A DNA stretch of 60,299 nucleotides from contig JAOUBX010000022.1 of NCBI GenBank assembly GCA_029860075.1, forward strand, positions 1 to 60,299. Direction: 5' to 3'. This stretch comes from Deltaproteobacteria bacterium (GTDB lineage: Bacteria; Desulfobacterota; JADFVX01). Shown here piece after piece: positions 17,218 through 25,919 of the stretch. Under the pieces are notes generated by a model. It searched no databases and was not told where the DNA came from. It saw nothing but the letters and a program-made list of their open reading frames with translations. The position numbers and the translations under genes were made by a program. The number at the start of each line of letters is the position of its first letter. Position 1 is the first letter of the stretch.

Positions 17218-19074
17218 ATGTTTTTAAATTACACAGAAAATATTAAAAATAAATTACAAAAAATTATATTTGTCTATAAGTTACTGGGTTCATTAAAGAA
17301 ACAATTCTGGATTTGTGTAATATTAATGTTTTTCCAGGCAGCGTGGGAAGGGGTAATATTTACTTCAATGACCACTTTCTTTCAGAGTCTAGTCGATACA
17401 ACTAATTTTTCAGGGGGTAATCTTGAAAAAGGATCTTTCATGTCAAGTTTTTATGAACTTTTCAAACAAATCCCTGAAGAGCAACGGATTCTCATCGGCT
17501 TCTTTTTTGTATCTCTTTCCCTGCTATTAAGCAGTCTAATCAATATCGCCGTATTCACATTCCAAACAAAGTTCTCCACATTATTTATTTACCAACTCCG
17601 CTGCGATACCTTCGGTAAGTTAAGCAGAAATTCTTTAAGCTTTTTTGACAGTAACAAAAAAGGCGAATTAATTCAGATGGTCATCAATGAAACGAGGGCT
17701 TGTTATTCGGTACTTAAGAGCATACTTGAATTAACAATTAATATGCTTAAATCAGCTGTTTATATTGTTTTCATGGTAATGCTTTCATTTAAATTAACAT
17801 TAATTGTTGCTTTTGTAAGTTTTCTATTTCTAGCAGAGAGCTATTTCATCTCCCGATTAATAAAGAGGCTTTCAAATATTAATGTTGAGATGACCCGTAA
17901 TCTGACTGTAATTACAGATGAAAGCATTCAGGGGATTAAACATATTAAACTGTTTGAACACTACAACGAGATGGAATCCTCTTTCAGCAGTTCTTGCTGG
18001 GATGCAGATTTTTCCAATAGAAAATCTGCTCTTATGATGCAATGGCAGGGTACAATCTCACAATTTTTGGGGCTTGGAACATTTTTTATCCTTGTATTTC
18101 TGAGTGTGAAATATTCCTTACTCGCAACAGCATCGTTACTCACTTTTCTATATATTCTACAAAGGCTGAATCAGTCAATAACAGCAATTAACCAAAAATA
18201 CGGCTTCCTGAATAATAACATTCCTGCCATGAACAAGATAATCAATTTTCTCCAGGAAGTTGAAATGTGCAAAGAAAAGAGTGGAAAATTTACTAAAGAA
18301 AAACTAATAGATGAAAAAATAGCGGTAGAGGGAATAAAGCTCAATTATGGAAAAGAAGAAATATTAAAAGATATTTCGATGGATATTTTCAAGGGACAGA
18401 CAGTAGCCCTTGTCGGTGAATCGGGGGCTGGAAAAACATCATTGGCAAACCTTTTTGTAAGGTTTTACGATATTAACAGAGGTAAAATATTAATTGATGG
18501 GGTAAAAATTCAGGATTTTGATCTTGAATTCTTAAGAGACCGGATTGGTGTTGTTAATCAAGAACCTATTATCTTTAATAAGACAGTAAGAGAAAATATT
18601 ATGATGGGAAATCCGAGGGCATCTGAAGAAGAAATGATTGAGGCTGCAAAAAATGCCTATGCCCATGATTTTATAATGGAATTACCCGAAGGGTATAATA
18701 CCTCTGTAGGGGACAGGGGAGTCAAACTGTCAGGTGGCCAAAGACAGAGGATTAACATCTCACAGATTTTCTTAAAATCTCCTGAAATAATAATTCTGGA
18801 TGAAGCTACAAGTGCTTTGGATAGTCAATCAGAACAATATATACAGAACTCCTTGGAGAAATTAACTAAAAACCATACTAGCATCATTATTGCTCACCGC
18901 CTATCTACAATTAAGAACGCTGATATTATTTTTGTGCTATGTAAGGGGCGGCTTATTGAACAGGGTAGCTGGGATAGTTTAATGGAGACCGAAGGGGCAT
19001 TCCATGACATGATTAAGCGCCAATCATTTGGAAATAATTTTACTTCATCGGATAAAAACCTTGCCAGGTTTTGA
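17218..19074 (+). CDS. ABC exporter, fused transmembrane and ATPase domains (MsbA/PglK type)
   Basis: Protein of 618 residues. The N-terminal 330 residues carry about six hydrophobic segments (first near 28-50, others near 90-110, 170-215 and 270-320) of an ABC type IV exporter. The ATPase half has Walker A GESGAGKTS, a Q-loop NQEP, signature LSGGQRQR, Walker B IIILDEATSALD and H-loop IAHRLST. PglK and MsbA of this type flip lipid-linked oligosaccharide or lipid A across the inner membrane. No Wzx, Wzy or Wzm/Wzt is visible in the locus, so this protein is the best candidate for moving the finished lipid-linked glycan. The specificity is inferred from context. Confidence 0.88.
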   Translation: MFLNYTENIKNKLQKIIFVYKLLGSLKKQFWICVILMFFQAAWEGVIFTSMTTFFQSLVDTTNFSGGNLEKGSFMSSFYELFKQIPEEQRILIGFFFVSLSLLLSSLINIAVFTFQTKFSTLFIYQLRCDTFGKLSRNSLSFFDSNKKGELIQMVINETRACYSVLKSILELTINMLKSAVYIVFMVMLSFKLTLIVAFVSFLFLAESYFISRLIKRLSNINVEMTRNLTVITDESIQGIKHIKLFEHYNEMESSFSSSCWDADFSNRKSALMMQWQGTISQFLGLGTFFILVFLSVKYSLLATASLLTFLYILQRLNQSITAINQKYGFLNNNIPAMNKIINFLQEVEMCKEKSGKFTKEKLIDEKIAVEGIKLNYGKEEILKDISMDIFKGQTVALVGESGAGKTSLANLFVRFYDINRGKILIDGVKIQDFDLEFLRDRIGVVNQEPIIFNKTVRENIMMGNPRASEEEMIEAAKNAYAHDFIMELPEGYNTSVGDRGVKLSGGQRQRINISQIFLKSPEIIILDEATSALDSQSEQYIQNSLEKLTKNHTSIIIAHRLSTIKNADIIFVLCKGRLIEQGSWDSLMETEGAFHDMIKRQSFGNNFTSSDKNLARF

Positions 19075-19078
19075 AGCT

Positions 19079-19999
19079 ATGTATTTGAATATCACCAAAA
19101 GATTTAGAGAGAAAATATTCAGGAAACCAACTCAGGCAATAATTGAGACAACCAATAGATGTAATTTGAATTGTCCATTCTGTATGGTGGGAATGCAGAA
19201 TGAATTACTTGCTGAACACGGAACGACAGCCCACGATTTGATGACACGTCCACTAGGCTCTATGTCTGAAGATACTTTCAATGCGGTTAAAAGGGAGTTG
19301 AGAACTTTTGGAATAAAGAAGGTCTATCTGCACTTTCAGGGTGAACCTATGCTCAACAAGTTAACGCCTAAATTTGCCAGTGAACTAAAAAAAGATAGAT
19401 TTGAAGTTGGTATTTTTACAAACGGGCTGGTATTTAATGATGAAAATATTGCTGAACTGGCTGATATAGAAATTGATCTGATCAGATTCTCAGTTGATGG
19501 TGCATCTGAAAAGAGCTATCAACAAAATAGGGTTGGTGGACAGTTCATAAAAGTATATGAAAACATGAAAAAGGTAGTTCATGCTCACGATGGGAAAAAA
19601 ACGCGCATAGAATGGCAGTTTCTTGCCCTTAGAAATAATGAGCATGAAGTTAACGAGGCAAAAGAAATGGCTAGCGAGTTGGGCATAAATTTCTTCGTAA
19701 AAGGATTTAGAGAAACAGATCCTCATTTGGCTCCAACAAATCAAACATACAGAGCTAAAGCTTTGAAAAAACCATGTACTGATATTTACCATCAAGTAGG
19801 AATTTACTGGAATGGCGATGTTGTCCCTTGCTGTTATGATGTCGACGGGAAGGAAATTATGGGTAATTTGAATGACAATTCAATAGTGAAAATCTGGAAC
19901 TCAGAAAAATATAAATTATTCAGAAAAAAAATTGCTGCTTTTAATAAATCTACTGAGGCAGAACCTATCATATGTAAAAGCTGTTTAAGGTGGAAATGA
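19079..19999 (+). CDS. Radical SAM protein with SPASM-type C-terminus
   Basis: Protein of 306 residues starting at ATG 19079, just after the exporter stop (19072-19074). An upstream in-frame ATG at 19028 would overlap the exporter by 47 bases and is less likely. The cluster motif CNLNCPFC binds the radical SAM 4Fe-4S cluster. A C-terminal set of cysteines (PCTDIY, VVPCCYD, ICKSCLRW) matches a SPASM or twitch auxiliary cluster. Such proteins occur in lipopolysaccharide and glycan loci and may oxidise or epimerise a sugar. The stop overlaps the next start in an ATGA. Substrate unknown. Confidence 0.82.
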   Translation: MYLNITKRFREKIFRKPTQAIIETTNRCNLNCPFCMVGMQNELLAEHGTTAHDLMTRPLGSMSEDTFNAVKRELRTFGIKKVYLHFQGEPMLNKLTPKFASELKKDRFEVGIFTNGLVFNDENIAELADIEIDLIRFSVDGASEKSYQQNRVGGQFIKVYENMKKVVHAHDGKKTRIEWQFLALRNNEHEVNEAKEMASELGINFFVKGFRETDPHLAPTNQTYRAKALKKPCTDIYHQVGIYWNGDVVPCCYDVDGKEIMGNLNDNSIVKIWNSEKYKLFRKKIAAFNKSTEAEPIICKSCLRWK

Positions 20000-20931
20000 A
20001 ACACCTGATGCAAAAAATCCGTTCCTTTTCGGCGTTAAACATTTATAAGAAAGGTAAAACCAATGTATTTATTTCTCTAAATCCAGCTACAAAGGGTGGA
20101 GGTTCAAATACTTTTTCCTCTAATCTAGTCAAGTGGATTAAATATAGAAAAGATGAATTCAATCTCGTTTATAATATCTGTAAAGCAGATAGAGCAATTG
20201 TTATTGCCGATAAAATAGATATAAAACTGCTTGAAACTGCAAAAAAAAATGGTTGTTTTATCATTCATCGCCTCGATGAGCATGTAGAATCAGATGAAAA
20301 CGAGTATCGAAAACAAAAGCATCAAAAGATTAGAGACTTGAATGATTTAGCTGATGTTACCGTGTATCAAAGTAATTTTGTATTTGAAAATATGCACCCA
20401 TTTTTAGATAGTCCTGAAAAATACAAAATCATCTATAATGGTGCAAATCAGAATGAATTTTACCCTACTGAGAAAATAGGGAAATATATTGGGCATGTTA
20501 CCTGGGGTATTGGTGAGAAAAAAAGGTTAGATGTTCTTTATGACGTAATAAAAAAACATCCCGAAGAATCCTTTCTGCTTATTGGTAACCACATTAAATC
20601 ATCTTTTAATTTTACAAAATTTCCAAATGTCAAATCAGTTGGTCCCCTCAAAAGAACAGAGATATTGCCCTACTTGCATAAAATGAAGTTTCTTTTTTTT
20701 CCTTCAGAAAATGATCCATGTCCGAACACTGTTGTGGAATCTATTTTGGCTGGTGTACCCGTATGCTATAATCCATTGGGTGGTACAAAGGAATTAGTGA
20801 AAGGATGCGGTTTACCTATTTCAGACTTTTCTAAAATGCTGGCTAATTATGAAGAATTCAGAAATATATGCTTATCACGTAATGATCTCCATTTTGACTC
20901 AGTAGCTCAAAAATACATGGATCTCACCTAG
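19996..20931 (+). CDS. Glycosyltransferase, GT4-like (GT-B fold)
   Basis: Protein of 311 residues. The C-terminal donor domain has YNGANQNEFYP, the linker into strand VTWGIGEKKRLDVLYD, a strand SFLLIGNH and the nucleotide site PSENDPCPNTVVESILAGVPV. The last stretch holds the E-x7-E pattern of retaining GT-B enzymes. The N-terminal half includes FISLNPATKGGGSNTFS, a glycine-rich acceptor loop. I chose ATG 19996 because it overlaps the previous stop as ATGA and follows AAGGTGG; a GTG at 19990 is the alternative. It is clearly related to the gene at 21902, suggesting a duplicated transferase adding a similar sugar. Confidence 0.8.
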   Translation: MKHLMQKIRSFSALNIYKKGKTNVFISLNPATKGGGSNTFSSNLVKWIKYRKDEFNLVYNICKADRAIVIADKIDIKLLETAKKNGCFIIHRLDEHVESDENEYRKQKHQKIRDLNDLADVTVYQSNFVFENMHPFLDSPEKYKIIYNGANQNEFYPTEKIGKYIGHVTWGIGEKKRLDVLYDVIKKHPEESFLLIGNHIKSSFNFTKFPNVKSVGPLKRTEILPYLHKMKFLFFPSENDPCPNTVVESILAGVPVCYNPLGGTKELVKGCGLPISDFSKMLANYEEFRNICLSRNDLHFDSVAQKYMDLT

Positions 20932-20939
20932 TCGTTTTT

Positions 20940-21902
20940 ATGAATAGTAAAAAATATCGTATAGGGTGGGTTGTTGAAGCGAAGTGGCCATACAGAAATG
21001 TTATGGCATCTACCAGAATTAGATGTCTCGATATCAATAAATTTTTAAGATCAAAAGGCTTTGACTCAGATCTATATAAATCTTACAAAAAATATGATGT
21101 TCTAATCTTTCAAAAGGCATTTTCTGAAGATCATTTTAAGATCGCACAGAAAATGGTCAACAAGGGATGCAAAATTATCCTGGATATTAATGTAAACTAC
21201 TTTGAAAAATCAGGTAAGACAAAACAGGTTACAGAAAAACATATAGATGACTTGCACAAATTCCTGACATTAACAGATGTTGTTTTAACATCCTCTGAAT
21301 TTCTAAAAACAATTGCTGAAAAATTTCATCCCAAAGTCAGCTATATTCCTGAACATATAAGTACAATAGGTAATTATTTACCTAAAAAAATATCAAGGCC
21401 AGTAAAACTGTTATATTGTGGTTATGCTGTCAAAGCGGCAGATGTTCTTTTTATTGAGGATGTAATAACAGAGCTTACAAAAGAACATGCACTTGAGTTT
21501 TTCTTTGTTTGTGAAAAAGATCCTCATGTTAGACTTCCAATAGAAACATCTTTTGTAAAATACGATGATAAGGATTTAGCAAATACCCTGAGAAAGGGTG
21601 ATATTAAAGTTGCTCCTCGAAAGTTAGATAACAGTTATGACCTCGGACACTCATTTACTAAGATAGGTTATCCTATGTCTGTTGGTCTTCCCGTTGTTGC
21701 AAGCCCGGTTCCATCATACAAAGGATCACCAGCATTACTCGCTGAAACGAGGGAAGATTGGTTAAGACATGTGAAAACCCTGTTAAGCAATAAAGAGAAA
21801 TATGAGAAGTTATCACAGGATGGAATTGAATTTGTTAATGAGAACTACTCTCTTAACAAGATTGGAAATATGTATATAAATCTATTTGAGGATATTTTTT
21901 AA
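20940..21902 (+). CDS. Glycosyltransferase-like protein (GT-B fold)
   Basis: Protein of 320 residues. The N-terminal part has ASTRIRCLDINKFLRSKG, typical of GT4-type acceptor domains, then DVLIFQKAF and CKIILDINVN. The C-terminal part has KLLYCGYAVKAADVLF and FTKIGYPMSVGLPVVASPVPSYKGS, a nucleotide-binding region in which the usual E-x7-E pattern is not obvious. It lies 8 bases after one glycosyltransferase, and its stop shares one base with the start of the next (TAATG at 21900). Donor and acceptor unknown; activity is likely but less sure than for its neighbours. Confidence 0.72.
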   Translation: MNSKKYRIGWVVEAKWPYRNVMASTRIRCLDINKFLRSKGFDSDLYKSYKKYDVLIFQKAFSEDHFKIAQKMVNKGCKIILDINVNYFEKSGKTKQVTEKHIDDLHKFLTLTDVVLTSSEFLKTIAEKFHPKVSYIPEHISTIGNYLPKKISRPVKLLYCGYAVKAADVLFIEDVITELTKEHALEFFFVCEKDPHVRLPIETSFVKYDDKDLANTLRKGDIKVAPRKLDNSYDLGHSFTKIGYPMSVGLPVVASPVPSYKGSPALLAETREDWLRHVKTLLSNKEKYEKLSQDGIEFVNENYSLNKIGNMYINLFEDIF

Positions 21903-22894
21903 TGAAAAAAAACCGTATTCTCATTGATTACCAAACAATTGATAAACCTTGGGGAGGATCTAATTCTTTCATTGCTGCCCTAAAAGAATATTTATCCTCC
22001 CTGGAAAATGTAGAACTTACATCTGATAAGTGCTCAGATCAAGACCTGTTACTTTTGAATACGGCATATACAGCGCCAGGCAAATATATTTCATTGAGAA
22101 AGATTGAGCGATACCGTAAATACGGCTATTCCAGCCTTTTTAAATATATACTAAATGGGTTCAAAAAAAATGAGATCAAGATTGTTTTAAGGCTTGATGG
22201 ATTAAGGCAAAATTATGCTGACACGCCGGAAACAAAAGGAGACATTATTCAACTTGCATTGATTAAGCTTGCTGATGCAATTATCTTTCAAAGTAATGAG
22301 TCTGTAAATCAGTTTAATAATATAGTGGAAAACCTTAATTCACTTTATTACGTAGTACATAATGGGGTCAATCAAAATATTTTTAATATGGAAGGAAAGA
22401 CATACTGGAACAAAAAAGACAAGCTGAAGATTTTCGCAACCAGTTGGTCTAAAAATCTGAATAAAGGTTTTGAGGAAATTTCTAAATTCTCTCAATATGA
22501 TGAAGTAATTGTCAATTTCGTAGGTAACTGGCCTGAAGAAGTAAATCCGGGTAAAGTGCATAGAAAACCTCCCATGCCTCAACATTTATTGGCAGAAGAA
22601 TATCGAAAAAATGACGTTTTCTTGTTTCCTTCACGAGGTGAAGCTTGTCCCAATGTTGTATATGAGGCACTATCCTGTGGCCTCCCGGTAATGTATCATC
22701 CAAGTGGCGGGACTCCGGAAATTGCTTCCAGGTATGGAATTGAACTCGGGGGTAATCTATCTGAGTCCATTGATAAAATTGCCAATAATTATGATAATTT
22801 GATGGCAAATATCAAGAAAGATCACATTCATTTTTCCATAAGTTATGCCGGAGATAAATATCTTAAAGTTATGCAAAAGGTTCTTAAAGATTGA
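21902..22894 (+). CDS. Glycosyltransferase, GT4-like (GT-B fold)
   Basis: Protein of 330 residues. It begins NRILIDYQTIDKPWGGSNSF, an acceptor-side glycine loop. The donor domain shows VHNGVNQNIFN, KIFATSWSKNLNKGFE, a VGNWPEEV strand and the pattern PSRGEACPNVVYEALSCGLP with the paired glutamates of GT-B retaining enzymes. It is a relative of the gene at 19996. The start codon overlaps the upstream stop as TAATG, showing translational coupling. It would extend the lipid-linked glycan on the cytoplasmic face. Confidence 0.82.
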   Translation: MKKNRILIDYQTIDKPWGGSNSFIAALKEYLSSLENVELTSDKCSDQDLLLLNTAYTAPGKYISLRKIERYRKYGYSSLFKYILNGFKKNEIKIVLRLDGLRQNYADTPETKGDIIQLALIKLADAIIFQSNESVNQFNNIVENLNSLYYVVHNGVNQNIFNMEGKTYWNKKDKLKIFATSWSKNLNKGFEEISKFSQYDEVIVNFVGNWPEEVNPGKVHRKPPMPQHLLAEEYRKNDVFLFPSRGEACPNVVYEALSCGLPVMYHPSGGTPEIASRYGIELGGNLSESIDKIANNYDNLMANIKKDHIHFSISYAGDKYLKVMQKVLKD

Positions 22895-22909
22895 TCTTTT
22901 ATTTTAAAT

Positions 22910-24010
22910 ATGGAAATTGATATCGAAAAAACAAGAAAAGATGTTGCAACCTGGTTAGAGAAAATGGCAGCAGGATTTGATCCCGGTAGGTTTAGCTTTT
23001 GCTCCAGTGGTGGAATTGTCCCAACGGATGGCCCTTTGGCCCAGATGCCCACATGCTTTGCCATGAAAATCGCTTGGCAAATGGGATTGTGGGAAGAATG
23101 GAATAAGGAAAAACAAGGTGCATGCATAGATTTTATCAAGTCTTTTCAAAGAACTGATGGATACTTTGATGACCCCTGGCTTAAGGCCAATGCAAAAAAT
23201 AATTTAAAAGATTACGCCCGAGTTCTGCTAGGTAGAGCCCATTGGAAAGCTTTGACGAATCGCAGTCAGGGGCGTCGTAGAGCAGAAACTCGTCAATCTG
23301 CTTCTACCCTATTGATGGTGGGGGAAAAACCTGATTACCCTTTGCCAACGGAGCTCAAAGATGCAGACAATGCAGTCCATTACGTGAAAGGATTGGACTG
23401 GAAATATCCATGGGCTGCAGCCAGTCACTTTAGTCACCAGTTGTTTCTGCTTTCAGTTAATGAGATTTTTTTTGGTTATCCTGTAGAGACTATTATTGAT
23501 GCATTAGTTGACACTTTGTCGAACTACTATGATCCTGATACTGGGACTTGGTATGATAGCAATCCTCCTGATGCAATGAAAATCAATGGTGCTATGAAGG
23601 TCTATTCCGGATTACAGTGGCTATCTTTCCCTTATCCGGAAGCTTCTGTCTTAATGGATTTTGCTTTAAAACAACCATTCATAAAGGATGGTTGTGGTTT
23701 TTTGAATAGGCTTTTTGTCGTATATAATGCAAATAAAGCAGTCCCCGAAGGATACCGCAAGGAGTCAGTTCATAAACTTGCCCATCAAGCACTTGAAATT
23801 GCTGCTAACTTCAGGTCTGAGGGCGGGGCATTTTCTTTTTTTGAAGGTAAATCGCAGATAAATTATTATGGCGCCGTTGTAAGTAGAGGAGATAACGTGA
23901 GCGATCTTCACGGCACAGCCATGTTTGTGTGGGCGATAGCTCTGGCCCTCAAGATTTTGGGTAAAGAAGCTCCTAAAGGTTCAGAGAACTGGAAACCACA
24001 TAAGACTTAA
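22910..24010 (+). CDS. Unknown protein with alpha/alpha-toroid-like repeats
   Basis: Protein of 366 residues without signal peptide or membrane segment. I do not recognise a family with certainty. The repeating helical pattern with FQRTDGYFDDPW, YYDPDTGTWYD and KVYSGLQWLSFPYP recalls alpha/alpha-barrel proteins such as polysaccharide-acting C5-epimerases, lyases and terpenoid-cyclase toroids. An N-terminal SSGGIVPTDGPLAQMPTC is well preserved-looking and may line a cleft. It sits between a glycosyltransferase and a methyltransferase, so a role in modifying the glycan or its sugar is the simplest guess. It starts at ATG 22910 with no clear ribosome site. Confidence 0.6.
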   Translation: MEIDIEKTRKDVATWLEKMAAGFDPGRFSFCSSGGIVPTDGPLAQMPTCFAMKIAWQMGLWEEWNKEKQGACIDFIKSFQRTDGYFDDPWLKANAKNNLKDYARVLLGRAHWKALTNRSQGRRRAETRQSASTLLMVGEKPDYPLPTELKDADNAVHYVKGLDWKYPWAAASHFSHQLFLLSVNEIFFGYPVETIIDALVDTLSNYYDPDTGTWYDSNPPDAMKINGAMKVYSGLQWLSFPYPEASVLMDFALKQPFIKDGCGFLNRLFVVYNANKAVPEGYRKESVHKLAHQALEIAANFRSEGGAFSFFEGKSQINYYGAVVSRGDNVSDLHGTAMFVWAIALALKILGKEAPKGSENWKPHKT

Positions 24011-24024
24011 TAATTATTATCAAT

Positions 24025-24783
24025 ATGAAAAGAATAGTTTCAAAAGGCTTAACAATTACTGGCTACTTACTACAATGGCTTCCAGAGAAGATATGTGTAG
24101 CTGGGATAGCAGCCTTGAGTTGGATGCTTGCATCTGGCAGGGAAAGCAGTAAGGGTTTAAAGCTCTTATTAATGTTTGAGAATAAATTGTACCAGCTAAC
24201 AAGTAAACTTGCTTGTGATTATGGCAATGGTATTCACCCGAAACACCGACTAATGAAGTATCATGACTTTTTTGTTCATCATTTAAAAGAGGGTGATAAA
24301 GTGATTGATATAGGTTGTGGAAATGGTTCATTATCCTATGATTTAGCTGAATTGGGCGGAGCCCATGTAACAGGTATAGAGTTGAATAGCGATTCCCTTG
24401 AAGTAGCAAAAATAAAATTTCCTCATAATAATATTCGTTATGTACATGGTGATGTTTTGAAAGAGCTGCCTGATGAAGAATTTGATGTGGCAGTCATGTC
24501 AAATGTTCTGGAACACCTGTCCAACAGGGTCATTTTCTTAAAAGAAGTACAACAAAGACTCAGACCTAAAAAGTGGCTGCTTCGCGTTCCTATCTATGAA
24601 CGTGACTGGCGGGTGCCTTTAATGGATGAACTCGGTGTTGACTATAGACTTGATTCTACTCACCATATTGAATATGTAGAAAAAGATTTTATTGGGGAGC
24701 TAAAGGCAGCTGGACTTATTATTGTTGATAAAAAAGTCGGATGGGGAGAAATTTGGTGTGAGGCTCATCCATATGAGATATAG
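24025..24783 (+). CDS. Class I SAM-dependent methyltransferase
   Basis: Protein of 252 residues. Motif I is VIDIGCGNGSLSYDL (about 93-107), the acidic residue follows in TGIELNSDSL, and FDVAVMSNVLEHL is motif post I. The first 60 residues include a moderately hydrophobic stretch (TITGYLLQWLPEKICVAGIAAL) that could lie against the membrane, fitting a lipid-linked substrate. It starts 14 bases after the toroid-like gene. It is the last of the clear methyltransferases in the locus. Confidence 0.78.
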   Translation: MKRIVSKGLTITGYLLQWLPEKICVAGIAALSWMLASGRESSKGLKLLLMFENKLYQLTSKLACDYGNGIHPKHRLMKYHDFFVHHLKEGDKVIDIGCGNGSLSYDLAELGGAHVTGIELNSDSLEVAKIKFPHNNIRYVHGDVLKELPDEEFDVAVMSNVLEHLSNRVIFLKEVQQRLRPKKWLLRVPIYERDWRVPLMDELGVDYRLDSTHHIEYVEKDFIGELKAAGLIIVDKKVGWGEIWCEAHPYEI

Positions 24784-24842
24784 TTGAGTCATAAGCATAG
24801 AACTTATTAATTTCTAAAGATATTTAACCTTTTCACTTTACT

Positions 24843-25796
24843 ATGGATAATATAATTATACATGTCGGTTTCCATAAATCCGCAAGTACTTTTCTTCAGG
24901 AGACTGTTTTTACTCATTTACCGGTTAACTATGTTTTCTTTGCAGGAAAACAGAGAGAAATGCTGGATATGGTTGAGTCACTTGAATGCTTTGATCCAAT
25001 TGCCCTTCATAAGTGGGTTAATAATGAAGTTAATCAAGAATATGGCAATGAAAAAAGAAGAGTTACCGTTCTAAGCCATGAAGAATTATCTGGGCATCCT
25101 CATGGTCATGAAAGCATTGATCCTTTATTGGTCGCTAAAAATTTAAAAAAGACTTTTCCAAAGGCAAGGATTCTAATTGTTATCAGAAATCAATTTTCTT
25201 ACTTAAGTTCTATTTATACATTTCGTGTTTCAAGCAAGGGGGTGGAATCTCGAAACTTTGATTCATTCCTTGACGAAGAAGGTAAACTTGGCTTATTTGA
25301 CCATTTAGAGTATGACAAACTGATTAAGCATTATATGGATTTGTTTGGTAAAGAAAATATTCATATCCTTCCTATGGAAGGACTAAAAAAATCGCCTGAA
25401 AGTTTTATAAGTTCATTATGTGATTTTTTACAAGTTCCATATCAGTCGTTTGAAACTAGCCAATACATAAATAAAAGTAGTAAAAATCTTGCTGTATTAA
25501 CTATTTGGAGATTTATTAATTATTTCTTTGGCATTTTTCTGAAATTATTAATGTTTTTTACAGGAACAAAAGAAAAATTGTACTACTTTAGGAGATTGAG
25601 GTATGGTTTTTACGGTATCAAACAATGGTCTTCACCTGTTCTTGAGAAGTTCTTAAAAAATAGAGGGAATATCGATATTAAGCGCTACCCTGAATATAAT
25701 CAACTCTTTAAAAGATATGCAAAAACCAATGCTTCCCTTAATAAACTGACTGGCCTAGATTTGAAAGAATACGGTTATCCTGTTCACAATGATTAG
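24843..25796 (+). CDS. Sulfotransferase family protein
   Basis: Protein of 317 residues. The N-terminal IIIHVGFHKSASTFLQE (about 4-20) is the 5'-phosphosulfate-binding loop of PAPS-dependent sulfotransferases, and ARILIVIRNQFSYLSSIY (about 111-128) is the 3'-phosphate-binding strand and helix. A hydrophobic stretch near 220-240 (FINYFFGIFLKLLMFF) may anchor it to the membrane. It would add sulfate to a hydroxyl of the growing glycan. The flanking gap 25797-25919 contains no gene. A second sulfotransferase lies at 30861. Confidence 0.78.
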   Translation: MDNIIIHVGFHKSASTFLQETVFTHLPVNYVFFAGKQREMLDMVESLECFDPIALHKWVNNEVNQEYGNEKRRVTVLSHEELSGHPHGHESIDPLLVAKNLKKTFPKARILIVIRNQFSYLSSIYTFRVSSKGVESRNFDSFLDEEGKLGLFDHLEYDKLIKHYMDLFGKENIHILPMEGLKKSPESFISSLCDFLQVPYQSFETSQYINKSSKNLAVLTIWRFINYFFGIFLKLLMFFTGTKEKLYYFRRLRYGFYGIKQWSSPVLEKFLKNRGNIDIKRYPEYNQLFKRYAKTNASLNKLTGLDLKEYGYPVHND

Positions 25797-25919
25797 TTTC
25801 TTTGGGCTAAACGAACATCGACCTGCTATATAAATTCATTCTAGTTCAGAGAAAAAAAGTTTTAATACGAACTATTTCTTCATATTAGCATTTTAGCTCT
25901 TTAACAAGGAAAAACCCAA

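Noticed and set aside
17188..19999. A RiPP (modified peptide) cluster, because a SPASM radical SAM gene and an ABC exporter are adjacent
   Set aside because: No small precursor peptide gene with a ribosome site lies in this stretch, and the neighbours are glycosyltransferases and methyltransferases.
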